This document shows, piece by piece, positions 16,467-24,423 of a stretch of 30,748 nucleotides of DNA (the stretch's first letter is position 1; each line of letters begins with the position of its first letter). The DNA lies in NCBI GenBank assembly GCA_049600855.1, contig JBMYQA010000039.1, forward strand, positions 1 through 30,748, read 5' to 3'. The position numbers and the translations under genes were made by a program. The DNA is from JBMYQA01 sp049600855. GTDB lineage: Bacteria > Bacteroidota > Bacteroidia > Cytophagales > Flammeovirgaceae. The notes below the pieces were generated by a model. It was not told the origin of the DNA, did no database searches, and saw only the letters and a list, made by a program, of their open reading frames with translations.

Positions 16467-17408
16467 TCACAAACTCGCAGCAAAGCGATCAATCAAATCT
16501 TGGATGTCTTCCATTCGAGCGAGCTGGGCAATCCAAAATGCTGGAATGGCTTCATAACCATACAAAATTCCAGCTATTCCTCCAGCAATTGCCGCAGTGG
16601 TATCGGTATCTTCCCCTAAATTAACCGCTTTTAACACCGTATCTTGATAAGTATCTGCCGTTAACAAACACCAAATACTCGCTTCTAAGGCATGTAACAC
16701 ATAACCCGAACCAGAAATGGCATCTTCAGGTAAGGAAGAAATATCTTGCACGAGTACCCGATTATATACATTGACTTCTTGTTGATTCCAATCTTGCTGT
16801 TGAATGAATGCATTCACAGTAACCCGCATATTGTGATACGCCACTTCTGCCGATTTCCCTTTCATTAACGCTAAAGCCAATTCGATGTAAATGAAACAGC
16901 CCAGTACCGATCGAAAATGTGCGTGTGTTACTGAAGAAACTTCTTTCGTCAATTGGAATCGCTCTGCTATGGAATGATTTCTTACATAAAAGGCTAAGGG
17001 CAAAATGCGCATTAAGGAACCATTTCCATTCGAATCCTCCTCCATCCCCCCACAGTGAATCGGTTCAATTCCTCTTCTCAAGTTTTTAATGGCAGCGGCT
17101 GTTGCATTGCCATGATCAAACACTTCCCCGTGCGGTGTCCAATATGCATGATACAGCCATTCCTGAAATTTGTGTCCGAGATCTTTCAAATCGTAACCAT
17201 TGCACAAACTTTCCATCAGGCAAAACGTCATCGAACTGTCATCCGACCAAGTGCCTGGCGGTTGGTTATGGGTGCCATAGCCCCCCATTTCAGTTACGGG
17301 ACTCGCTTTTAAAGATTCCCGACTACGGAATTCTACAGGAACGCCCAAAGCGTCTCCCACTGCCAATCCGAAAATAGCCCCTTTTATGGTTGATTGTAGG
17401 ATACTCAT
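16467..17408 (-). CDS. ADP-ribosylglycohydrolase family protein
   Basis: A 313-residue DraG/ARH-fold hydrolase, expected to remove ADP-ribose from proteins or other acceptors with two magnesium ions. The signature acidic clusters are intact: GDALGVPVEF (18-27), GTWSDDSSM (52-60, metal ligands T53, D56 and D57), the central NGNGSLMR and the C-terminal GEDTDTTAAIAGGIAGILYG. Length and spacing are normal for the family. The substrate is unknown; no ADP-ribosyltransferase gene is nearby. Cytoplasmic, transcribed alone. Confidence 0.92.
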   Translation of the reverse strand: MSILQSTIKGAIFGLAVGDALGVPVEFRSRESLKASPVTEMGGYGTHNQPPGTWSDDSSMTFCLMESLCNGYDLKDLGHKFQEWLYHAYWTPHGEVFDHGNATAAAIKNLRRGIEPIHCGGMEEDSNGNGSLMRILPLAFYVRNHSIAERFQLTKEVSSVTHAHFRSVLGCFIYIELALALMKGKSAEVAYHNMRVTVNAFIQQQDWNQQEVNVYNRVLVQDISSLPEDAISGSGYVLHALEASIWCLLTADTYQDTVLKAVNLGEDTDTTAAIAGGIAGILYGYEAIPAFWIAQLARMEDIQDLIDRFAASL

Positions 17409-17500
17409 CGCTTGTCAAGTTTTGTTGATGAAAGGCAAGATAACAATTCATCCTAAATTCTTACCGTTTGTCCATAAAGTACGACAATCTTCGTAAAAGA

Positions 17501-17532
17501 TTTTGATCTACGAAAACTGTAGTATACATTTG
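17501..17532 (+). promoter_or_regulatory. Promoter of the blaI-like / M56 peptidase genes
   Basis: TTTG at 17502-17505 and TACATTTG at 17525-17532 are separated by 19 bases, an exact fit to the Bacteroidota TTTG / TAnnTTTG consensus. The two operator dyads at 17509-17524 and 17536-17551 flank the TACATTTG box, as expected for repression. Confidence 0.75.
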
Positions 17533-17551
17533 TATTACGAAAACTATCGTA
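17509..17551. promoter_or_regulatory. Twin BlaI/MecI-type operators
   Basis: TACGAAAACTGTAGTA (17509-17524) and TACGAAAACTATCGTA (17536-17551) are tandem 16-bp dyads whose starts are 27 bases apart. The second has perfect TACGA/TCGTA arms and the first has one mismatch. A third small dyad, TACATTTGTA, lies between them, and outer GATCTACGA / TCGTAGATC arms enclose the whole site. They bracket the -7 box, consistent with autorepression by the BlaI-like protein encoded 65 bp downstream. Confidence 0.75.
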
Positions 17552-17615
17552 GATCAATTTATAGGTACCTCATAGTTAGATAACAATAGTGTCAAATTCA
17601 TAACTGAGTTGAATT

Positions 17616-18002
17616 ATGAAAAAGAAATCATCAAAACCCACAGATGCAGAACTTGCCATCCTTCAGGTGTTATGGCAATTGGGTTCATGCACGGTTCGAG
17701 AAGTAAATGATGAGCTATCCAAAGAAAAAGAAGTGGGCTACACTACGACTTTAAAATTGATGCAAATCATGACGGAAAAAGGCTTACTCATCCGTGATTC
17801 TTCGAGTAGAACGCATGTGTATGCGGCTAAGGTTACCGAAGATGAAACGCAGAAAAAGCTAGTAGACCGATTATTAAACACCGCTTTTGGGGGCTCTGCC
17901 ATGAAATTAGTCATGCAGGCACTCGGAAATAAAAAATCTAAGCCTGAGGAGCTACAGCAAATCAGAAATTGGTTAGATGAAATGGAAAAAGAGGGGAAAT
18001 AA
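17616..18002 (+). CDS. BlaI/MecI/CopY-family repressor
   Basis: A 128-residue winged-helix repressor. The family pattern is clear: PTDAELAILQVLWQLGSCTVREV, GYTTTLKLMQIMTEKGLL (recognition helix and wing) and the C-terminal dimerisation half with LVDRLLNTAFGGSAMKLVMQAL. Family members bind TACA-type dyads as dimers and are inactivated by cleavage after a membrane peptidase of the BlaR1/M56 type is triggered. That peptidase gene follows after 41 bp. It likely represses its own operon through the dyads at 17509-17551. Confidence 0.92.
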   Translation: MKKKSSKPTDAELAILQVLWQLGSCTVREVNDELSKEKEVGYTTTLKLMQIMTEKGLLIRDSSSRTHVYAAKVTEDETQKKLVDRLLNTAFGGSAMKLVMQALGNKKSKPEELQQIRNWLDEMEKEGK

Positions 18003-18043
18003 TAGAACAATCGAATGTGTCAAATGAATTAATTGAATGAACA

Positions 18044-20323
18044 ATGAAGTTTTTAGAATCTATTTTTAATAGCACAGTTTTAGAAGCCTTTGGGCTTACA
18101 CTGATGCACTCATTATGGCAAGGCGCTGTATTTGCACTCTTGCTCGCTTTCGCACTTTTTATTCTACGAAAGTCTTCGTCAAAGGCTCGGTATTACGTTG
18201 CTTCGGGTAGCTTAGTTGGGTTATTCTTAACAACCATGGTTACGTTTTGTGTGATCTATCAGGCCCGACAAGTCGTAGAAACAAGTCAGCTTACGCAGGA
18301 CTTCACCTATACCCTACTCTTCTTGGGCAATCCTGATGTAGCCCTAAAAAGCACTCAAGAACAGTCTTTGTGGGCATTTATTGGAGAAATGAGCTTGTAT
18401 TTCCAAACCCATGCTCCACTAATCCTCTCTGCCTGGCTAATGGGCGTGTTGGTATTGACCTTACGACTTGCGGGTGGCTATACTTTAGCGCAGCGATTAA
18501 AATCCTATAAAACGCGAGAAGTAGAAGCTTATTGGACCAAAAAACTGGATACACTGATGGAAAAAGTAGGCATTCAAAAATCAGTTCGTCTACTTGAATC
18601 AGGCATTGCCAAAGTCCCCATGGTTATCGGACATCTAAAGCCTGTGATTCTCGTACCAGCTGGCATGCTTTCTGGCCTCACCCCTCATCAGGTGGAAGCC
18701 GTTTTAGCACATGAATTGGCCCATATTAAACGGAATGATTATTTAATTAATCTCATCCAATCGGTGCTCGAAGTAATTCTTTTTTATCATCCTGCTACTT
18801 GGTGGATTTCTGCTTGCATTCGCGAAGAGCGTGAAAATGCTTGTGACGATATTGCCATTCAGGTATGTGGAGACTCACTTACGTTTGCCCGTGCGTTATC
18901 GTCACTCGAACAACGTACATTAGGAGCACCACAATTAGCTATGGCATTTTATGGTAAAAAAGGCGCTTTGATCAATCGCATTCGCAGGCTGATTGGAAAA
19001 CCAAATCATAGAAGAAGTTTACCTGAAGGCATTGTGTTATTATCGTTAATCTGTCTCACCTTTTTTTCATTTGCCTTCCAAGTTGATGATAAAAATCCTG
19101 AGCTTAAAGAAAAAGAAGCCCTTCAAGCAACTACCAATACTGTAGCGGGTTATGAGTATGCCAATTATCAATATGCCAGTCAAGACACTACCAAAAAGAA
19201 AAATAAGGACGGTAAGGTAAAAGCTGATAAAAAGAAGAACAAGGATAAAAACAAAGCTAAGGACAAAAATAAGGATAAGGGTAAAGATAAAATCATCATT
19301 GCTGACGATGGCCGCTATCCCTTGATGTTGAACTTAGAGGATTTAAACAGGGATTCTTCCTTGCCTTATGTCATTCAATTGGAAAACTTAAACATCCCCA
19401 ATATAGTGATGGATTCCATTCCTATTGTGTTGCCCGACAAATCAATAGCCCCATTTGTTTGGACTATTGATAGCACCAACAGCTTCTTTATTCCTAAGTT
19501 TGAGGATAAAGCAATCTGGATTCCAGATGTGTCAACGGACTTCAACTTTAGTCCTAAGTTGTTAGTGCCTAGCACTCCCTTAGATACCGATTTCGGGATT
19601 ATTTTAGATGAATTAAAAAGCTACCCCTACATTATAAAAGGAAAAGTCAAAAAAGGCAAGGGTAAGGCTTTTATGACAGATGTAACTGGTGATGGCTTAT
19701 TTATGACCGATTTGTGGAATCCTGAAGCGTATGCTTTCAACTTTGCTTATGTGGATACTACCAAAACAGATAGTACATCTCGAAAAGCATATCAACAAGC
19801 GCGCGAAGAGTATAAACAAGCACTAGCCAAAATACGTGCACAACGCGATTCACAACGAGTAGAATTAGAAAAGTATCGAAAAGAATACTTTCAAAAACAG
19901 CAGGAAGAGCTAAAGAAATATCGGGAGGCTGTTGCTCAGCAGCAAAAAGAAATGATGAAGCAACGTGAAAAAATGATGGATGCACGAAAAAAAGAGATGG
20001 AAAAGCTACGTGATCTTCATCAAGAACAAGCTGAACGACAACGAGCTGAGGCTATGGAACTACGCAAAGTGATTGCCGAAAGAGCAGAAGCGCAAAAGGT
20101 ATTTTGGGATCATATCCGAGAGCAATTGGTGAAAGATGGTTTATTAGAAGAAAAAGATGATCCACTGAAGTTATCACTTGACGACGATGAGATGAAAGTC
20201 AACGGGCAAAAGGTTTCTGATCAACTCCACCAAAAATATAAAAAGCTATTTTCCGAACAATTTGGTGAAGTAAATTACCAATGGAAAGGTTATCGGGATA
20301 AAGTGATTATTGATCTGAAGTAA
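18044..20323 (+). CDS. M56-family membrane metallopeptidase (BlaR1-like, no beta-lactam sensor)
   Basis: This 759-residue protein is the likely partner of the BlaI-like repressor. Hydrophobic segments occur at about 18-40, 54-74, 126-142 and near 335-350. The cytoplasmic M56 zinc site is HELAH at 223-227, followed by FYHPATWWISACIREERENACDDIA. True BlaR1 ends in a penicillin-binding sensor of about 250 residues; here that region is replaced by a Lys/Asp-rich segment (about 388-425, repeats like KDKNK), a beta-rich stretch, and a long charged coiled coil (about 580-690, rich in Q, E, K and R). The signal sensed is therefore probably not a beta-lactam. A strong terminator follows at 20349-20383. 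Confidence 0.9.
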   Translation: MKFLESIFNSTVLEAFGLTLMHSLWQGAVFALLLAFALFILRKSSSKARYYVASGSLVGLFLTTMVTFCVIYQARQVVETSQLTQDFTYTLLFLGNPDVALKSTQEQSLWAFIGEMSLYFQTHAPLILSAWLMGVLVLTLRLAGGYTLAQRLKSYKTREVEAYWTKKLDTLMEKVGIQKSVRLLESGIAKVPMVIGHLKPVILVPAGMLSGLTPHQVEAVLAHELAHIKRNDYLINLIQSVLEVILFYHPATWWISACIREERENACDDIAIQVCGDSLTFARALSSLEQRTLGAPQLAMAFYGKKGALINRIRRLIGKPNHRRSLPEGIVLLSLICLTFFSFAFQVDDKNPELKEKEALQATTNTVAGYEYANYQYASQDTTKKKNKDGKVKADKKKNKDKNKAKDKNKDKGKDKIIIADDGRYPLMLNLEDLNRDSSLPYVIQLENLNIPNIVMDSIPIVLPDKSIAPFVWTIDSTNSFFIPKFEDKAIWIPDVSTDFNFSPKLLVPSTPLDTDFGIILDELKSYPYIIKGKVKKGKGKAFMTDVTGDGLFMTDLWNPEAYAFNFAYVDTTKTDSTSRKAYQQAREEYKQALAKIRAQRDSQRVELEKYRKEYFQKQQEELKKYREAVAQQQKEMMKQREKMMDARKKEMEKLRDLHQEQAERQRAEAMELRKVIAERAEAQKVFWDHIREQLVKDGLLEEKDDPLKLSLDDDEMKVNGQKVSDQLHQKYKKLFSEQFGEVNYQWKGYRDKVIIDLK

Positions 20324-20348
20324 ATTAATTTCTCATACTTACTTGTTA

Positions 20349-20383
20349 CACTGCTCAGTTAGTTTACTGAGCGGTGTTTTTTT
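20349..20383 (+). terminator. Intrinsic terminator of the blaI-like/M56 operon
   Basis: CACTGCTCAG and CTGAGCGGTG pair over 10 bp (one T-G wobble) around an 8-base loop and run into seven Ts. An outer GTTACA / TGTAAC pair could extend the stem. Confidence 0.88.
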
Positions 20384-20984
20384 GTAACTTGTTTAAAGTA
20401 TAATTGATGAGTTTTCTCTACACCTGCAAGCTTGATGAAAGCTTATTGATGCACGAGTTGTAGCAAGCGTTCGCATGGCTAAATCATTCCATTTAGCACA
20501 TTAAAAAAATTTCATAAAAGTTTTGAGCAAAGAAAGGCATAAGCATTAGCAAAAATATTACTAAAGCTTATCGTAAAATTATTGAAGCCATTTGGTACCT
20601 TCAACAAGGAACAGCGTTCCAGATTTGTTGATTTCAGGTTGAAAATGTAAAGTAGAATGTTAATCGTTGTTTGTTTTGAGCAAAATAGTTGAGTAAGTTA
20701 TTTTGTATTAATTTCAAAGAGCAAATCAAACAAGTTAATAGGGGTGCTTTTCTAATAAGAAGTTAACTAATATAAACAAAACAACATGAAAATACAATCA
20801 ATCAATGGAATTAATTAGCTTCAACAAAGAAATTATTATACTTTTTTGATATTATACACATGTAAGGTTTAGAATTTAAACCTCAATGGCTTAAACTATT
20901 CGTGATCCATATTACCATCAATCGTAAAAACGAATCAACTGTAAAAAGATAAAACCAAGTGCCTCGTTTAGCGGTTATAAGCTT
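20384..20984. other. Long AT-rich gap without a gene
   Basis: About 600 bases with frequent stops in all frames. Only trivial frames such as a 10-codon one at about 20786 occur. There is a minor GGAAC-AGC-GTTCC hairpin. I see no RNA gene, attachment site or element end. The gap marks the boundary between the M56 operon and the tailoring island. Confidence 0.5.
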
Positions 20985-21377
20985 ATGATTTTTAATACAT
21001 CCTATTACGATAAAGAGGTTAAGTTAGCCATCAATCAATTGGTGGGGCAGCCTTATTCCATTTGGAAGCGACTTCAATTGGGCGGCATAGGCTCTATGCG
21101 GATGATTATTGAGGAAGCACATCCATTACTCCAGCCTTATTTAAAACCGGTTCCTCAATTAACGTATGCGAACATTGAATTACGGCCTCAGGGAATACTC
21201 ATCCACATGAATACGATATTAAAAGTATTTACTTGGGCCATCCCCTACCAACAAACCCGGCTGCTGCTAGAAGAAAAAGTCAGTATTCACGATCAGGAAA
21301 AGTTTCTAATATTTCGAGATGGATATGCCCATAATCAGACATTCTTCAATAAACTCATGAAGTTGATTCCGTCTTAA
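20985..21377 (+). CDS. Uncharacterised protein, 130 residues
   Basis: An unrecognised soluble protein with no signal peptide or membrane helix. It has a compact mix of short beta strands (LTYANIELRPQGILIHMN, FTWAIPYQQTRLLLEEKVSIHD, KFLIFRDGYAHNQTFF), in outline like a PH- or bacterial-PH-type barrel, but that is only an impression. It converges with the sulfotransferase gene on the other strand, 31 bp away. Called real for its length, clean ATG and coding-like composition. Confidence 0.6.
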   Translation: MIFNTSYYDKEVKLAINQLVGQPYSIWKRLQLGGIGSMRMIIEEAHPLLQPYLKPVPQLTYANIELRPQGILIHMNTILKVFTWAIPYQQTRLLLEEKVSIHDQEKFLIFRDGYAHNQTFFNKLMKLIPS

Positions 21378-21408
21378 CCACACCATTTGACAATCATTTC
21401 GATACGAA

Positions 21409-22167
21409 TTACTCCTGTTTTAAATAAGCACTCAAGTGAGGAATGGATTGGGCAAAACGATTAACTTTCTGTTGTAACTCGGGTGTCCAATCAATTTGGG
21501 ACCTACTTTGATTGGGTTTTTCGTAAATGGCTTGTTGACAGGCATTAAAATAGGCGGTGCTCCCTTCTAAATCTAAAAAGTTCAGTAGTTTTTTCATTTC
21601 CTCCACTGGCTGCGCAATTAATGATTCTTGGTGCAGTTGGTGGTACTGGTTATTCCCCAGCATTTTCCCCAATCTAACGGCCTCTTTTTCTACCACAAAA
21701 TAGCGATAAATATTCAATTCGATCGAAAGCGTTAAACCATTTCGCAAATATTCTGTAGCAATCACATCTAAGGGATTGCGCACACAATGCAAGACCTTAA
21801 TTGGAATCGGGCACCATTCCTGTAAATGATGAATACTTGTCGGGTTTTGCATCAAATACCGAGTAGAACTCCCTGCCTTCTTGTCTCCTACCACTTTTAT
21901 TGGTTGAGCCGTCAACGAATCATCTGTTGCAATCTGGTATGAATAGTTTGTCCACCTTGGATTGTCCCGAAAGCGCTGCGCATTCACTTCAATTCGTTCC
22001 AGTGCCTCTTCCCATGAAAGTCCCCGATCAATTAAGGGCAACAAGTGCTCTTCATTACTTATAATCACCTGCTGATGCGCATCCAGCAATGAACGAACTA
22101 AGGTGGTGCCACTCCTTGGGTTTCCCAAAAAAATCACAAAAGCCTCTAAAACCGATTCACCCATCAT
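21409..22167 (-). CDS. PAPS-dependent sulfotransferase family protein (type A)
   Basis: A sulfotransferase-fold protein of about 252 residues. The 5'-phosphosulfate loop FLGNPRSGTTLVRSLL is near the N-terminus (13-28) and the 3'-phosphate site VLHCVRNPLDVIATEY in the middle. The sequence is of the NPRSGTT class, often seen in bacterial glycan, lipid or peptide sulfotransferases, and differs from the YPKSGTTW enzyme at 28859. The ATG at 22167 is chosen because it comes one base after the TGA of the upstream JmjC gene (22169-22171), which suggests translational coupling. An upstream ATG at 22200 would add 11 residues and overlap that gene by 32 bases. The acceptor is unknown. Confidence 0.82.
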   Translation of the reverse strand: MMGESVLEAFVIFLGNPRSGTTLVRSLLDAHQQVIISNEEHLLPLIDRGLSWEEALERIEVNAQRFRDNPRWTNYSYQIATDDSLTAQPIKVVGDKKAGSSTRYLMQNPTSIHHLQEWCPIPIKVLHCVRNPLDVIATEYLRNGLTLSIELNIYRYFVVEKEAVRLGKMLGNNQYHQLHQESLIAQPVEEMKKLLNFLDLEGSTAYFNACQQAIYEKPNQSRSQIDWTPELQQKVNRFAQSIPHLSAYLKQE

Positions 22168-22168
22168 A

Positions 22169-23374
22169 TCATTTAGAAGTTTTACGCGTAAGAAAACCAA
22201 TATCTACGAGCTCTTGTACCATTTCTATTTTTTTATGGTCAGGAATCAGTGCTGGAATATCTTTCACTTTAAAGCACGTATGGCTTGTAATGTAATTCAA
22301 TGAAAATTCAACTGTTTTAAAATAATGAAGTGTATGCGTTAAATATTTGAATAGAATCAAGTTATCTATGCTATTTAATGTGAACTTTTTAGCGTTTGAA
22401 CGAATTAATTCACTTTCTAACGTAATAGGCGTTTGATCAATAGCATCATCTCGCTCAAATATACTGCGTTGCGCGTCTCCTAAATCTTTCTCAGCCATCA
22501 ACTCTGCTAACACATCTTCAAAGTCAAGTTGATCCAAGTAATCTATAAAACGTTTTTTGATTTGCTGATAATATGCTTGTCGGTCTTCAGGTGTACTTTG
22601 TGTATAAATAGGGACTTCTTCTCGTAATCTAGGTTGTCCTGCAAAGCTTTCATTCAATGCTTTACGCAATAAATCAATGCCTTTGAGTGGTGTAATCGTA
22701 ATACTCAATGACATAGACACCTCACTTCCTTCCACTTCAGTACTATGCCTCAAGTTAGGAGGGATATATAAAAAATCGCCAGGTTGCATGACCAATGTTT
22801 TACTGGGCTTTCGATTTAATTGGTACCGAACAGGTTCTTTGATTAAGCTTTTAGCAATGGTATCGTAAAAATGCCATTTCTTTTCGCCAGCCAATTGTAA
22901 CACACACACATGCTGATAATCTCCATGGATGGGATATCCTTGGCTTGTTGCAGGAGATATAATGAGATGGTCAGCAGCATTTGTTTTAAAAGTTGCCCTC
23001 AATTGCTTCATGAATTGATACAAGCTATGTACATGATCTGAAAAATGACGAACTACTAAAGTGCTGCCTTCTTCAAATAGTTTTTGCACTTGTACTCGAT
23101 CAATTGGTCTTCCTCGTTTAGATGATTTTGTAGCGAACTCCTTTGTCCATATTGTAGGATCCACTTCGGAGCCGCGAATTAAAGTTACAGTAGGAAAATA
23201 GATATCTCCAGTCTCAAACCATTCATCTATTTGTTGCTTCGTTAAATACTCATTGTAATAAGAGGCATCATTTCTTGAAACATGAAATAATTTTTGACCA
23301 AAAAACTCATCAAAAAATGTATGAATGAGATGTGGGAATAAAATTCGTTCCAATAGTTTAAAATCCATATTCAT
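22169..23374 (-). CDS. JmjC/cupin-type 2-oxoglutarate oxygenase
   Basis: A 401-residue protein resembling the ribosomal-oxygenase/JmjC cupins (YcfD, NO66, MINA-like), which hydroxylate protein side chains with Fe(II) and 2-oxoglutarate. Iron ligands are visible: H150 and D152 in YPIHGDYQHV and H210 in PPNLRHSTEVEG. LAGEKKWHFY and MQPGDFLYIPP are typical of the double-stranded beta-helix. The C-terminal part (from about 325) is a helical, winged-helix-like region ending VQELVDIGFLTRK, as in that family. It forms a coupled pair with the sulfotransferase that follows. Within this cluster the substrate may be a peptide or protein other than a ribosomal one; that is inference. Confidence 0.82.
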   Translation of the reverse strand: MNMDFKLLERILFPHLIHTFFDEFFGQKLFHVSRNDASYYNEYLTKQQIDEWFETGDIYFPTVTLIRGSEVDPTIWTKEFATKSSKRGRPIDRVQVQKLFEEGSTLVVRHFSDHVHSLYQFMKQLRATFKTNAADHLIISPATSQGYPIHGDYQHVCVLQLAGEKKWHFYDTIAKSLIKEPVRYQLNRKPSKTLVMQPGDFLYIPPNLRHSTEVEGSEVSMSLSITITPLKGIDLLRKALNESFAGQPRLREEVPIYTQSTPEDRQAYYQQIKKRFIDYLDQLDFEDVLAELMAEKDLGDAQRSIFERDDAIDQTPITLESELIRSNAKKFTLNSIDNLILFKYLTHTLHYFKTVEFSLNYITSHTCFKVKDIPALIPDHKKIEMVQELVDIGFLTRKTSK

Positions 23375-23377
23375 TAG

Positions 23378-23389
23378 CCTGTATACAGG
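23378..23389. promoter_or_regulatory. Palindrome immediately before the JmjC start codon
   Basis: CCTGTATACAGG is perfectly self-complementary and lies 3 bases from the ATG (complement of 23372-23374), where a ribosome-binding site would normally be. It could be an operator or a translation-blocking site. Confidence 0.35.
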
Positions 23390-23433
23390 TATTTTAACGC
23401 GTAATAAGCACTACTTTACAAATTGTACAAATG

Positions 23434-23466
23434 AAAACAAGCATGCTGTAATTTACAACATGCTTG
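23434..23466 (-). terminator. Terminator after the lectin genes
   Basis: CAAGCATG (23438-23445) and CATGCTTG (23459-23466) form an 8-bp stem extended by an inner TGTAA/TTACA pair. On the minus strand it runs into TTTT, so it would end transcripts coming from the two lectin-like genes. Confidence 0.7.
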
Positions 23467-23489
23467 CCAAAGCTATCATTTATTTTTAT

Positions 23490-23903
23490 CTATCCTTGAT
23501 ACGTCCACCAACTGATTTGTAGAAATACATCATTGTAATCATTATCGGTCCAATCTTCTACAGCAGCCCCTATCACAGTCATCATGGCTTTTCCCTCCAC
23601 ATCTACAGTCCAGGTATCTTGAAGGATTTTTACATTTGGATTGCCATTCGCAGTAATGGAACAAGTATAATAACCTCCATCAAGTACTGCATCTTCATAG
23701 CCAGTGAGGTTGGTACCTTGCCCACTTGCTTGCTTGTATTCTTTACCATTTGTTCCTTGTTGCTGATCGCCTTTAGTCGGGTATTTGGTGAATGTAATCA
23801 CCTCTTTAGCAGCAGATTGCACCGTAAACATGAAAATTGCTTTTCGATTAGCAGGTATTTCAAAAGGGAAACTCCCTGTAAATTGATTTCTTAGAACTGG
23901 CAT
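23490..23903 (-). CDS. LecB/PA-IIL-like calcium-dependent lectin 1
   Basis: A 137-residue protein with the C-terminal calcium signature of the PA-IIL (LecB) fucose/mannose-binding lectins. EDWTDNDYND at 116-125 matches LecB EDGTDNDYND, keeping all side-chain calcium ligands, and is followed by LQISWWTYQG, with glycine as the last residue as in LecB. The N-terminus FEIPANRKAIFMFTVQSAA aligns with LecB FTLPANTRFGVTAFANSSG. The loop at positions 22-24 is SAA, which I recall as that of the Chromobacterium lectin CV-IIL. LecB N21 is Q29 here. The tail after NDYND is 2 residues longer than in LecB. There is no signal peptide, as in LecB. It is about 20 residues longer than LecB, mainly a Gly/Gln-rich insert at 41-65. 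Sugar binding is a prediction. Confidence 0.78.
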   Translation of the reverse strand: MPVLRNQFTGSFPFEIPANRKAIFMFTVQSAAKEVITFTKYPTKGDQQQGTNGKEYKQASGQGTNLTGYEDAVLDGGYYTCSITANGNPNVKILQDTWTVDVEGKAMMTVIGAAVEDWTDNDYNDVFLQISWWTYQG

Positions 23904-24024
23904 AATAAGTTATATTAAGTTGAACGACTTTATTCATGTATCCATTAGGCTTTTAGCTATAAATAGTAGAATGCAATCATCCAATGAGTTTGAAGATAGT
24001 TAATTTGAAAAATGCAGGGAAGAA

Positions 24025-24423
24025 TTATCCTTGTTTGTTGGTCCAAGATAACAATACCGTACAATCGTTGTAATCCTTATCAATATTCACATCATCTTCT
24101 GTACAGATACTCACTGTAGTGCCATAGTGTGGTTCTCGCTGCTCATATTTATAAATGGTATCTTGTGCCATAGCAAATGAAGGAGTTCCTTGCCCCGACA
24201 TGATTTTAACCGTAAAATCCCCCCCATTACCACTATTAAATAGCCAACTACCATCCTTTAAACGAAGTTGTTGTAAGTCAACACCATCAAATTTTTTATA
24301 TCCTGTGGCGATAGTACGGCCATTAGGATCGACAATTTCAACCGTTTTATCCCAAGCACACTGACAAAAAGCACCCCAAATAACTTGCTTACCGGGAGGA
24401 ATGTTTACTACTGGATAGTTCAT
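24025..24423 (-). CDS. LecB/PA-IIL-like lectin 2, cysteine-containing
   Basis: A 132-residue protein, divergent from lectin 1 but with the same frame. It has an N-terminal VNIPPGKQVIWGAF strand, a C-terminal calcium-type motif DKDYND (115-120, with D111 at the LecB Glu95 position) and a terminal glycine in SWTNKQG. The distance from the motif to the final glycine equals that in lectin 1. The sugar-specificity loop would be CAW, unlike known LecB proteins, and four cysteines are present (C20, C22, C107, C121). There is no signal peptide. It lies 121 bp upstream of lectin 1 on the same strand. The two probably form one transcript and may assemble together. It is less certain than lectin 1. Confidence 0.65.
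   Translation of the reverse strand: MNYPVVNIPPGKQVIWGAFCQCAWDKTVEIVDPNGRTIATGYKKFDGVDLQQLRLKDGSWLFNSGNGGDFTVKIMSGQGTPSFAMAQDTIYKYEQREPHYGTTVSICTEDDVNIDKDYNDCTVLLSWTNKQG

Noticed and set aside
17055..17377. Two overlapping frames of 85 and 91 codons opposite the ADP-ribosylglycohydrolase
   Set aside because: They are shadows of a gene with all catalytic motifs intact.
18044..20323. True BlaR1 beta-lactam sensor
   Set aside because: The penicillin-binding SxxK sensor domain is missing; only the M56 core matches.
20384..20984. Hidden gene or RNA in the 600-bp gap
   Set aside because: Stops are frequent in all frames and no strong structure beyond a 5-bp hairpin was found.
24025..24423. Secreted or membrane role for the lectins by signal peptide
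   Set aside because: Neither protein has an N-terminal hydrophobic stretch with a cleavage site.
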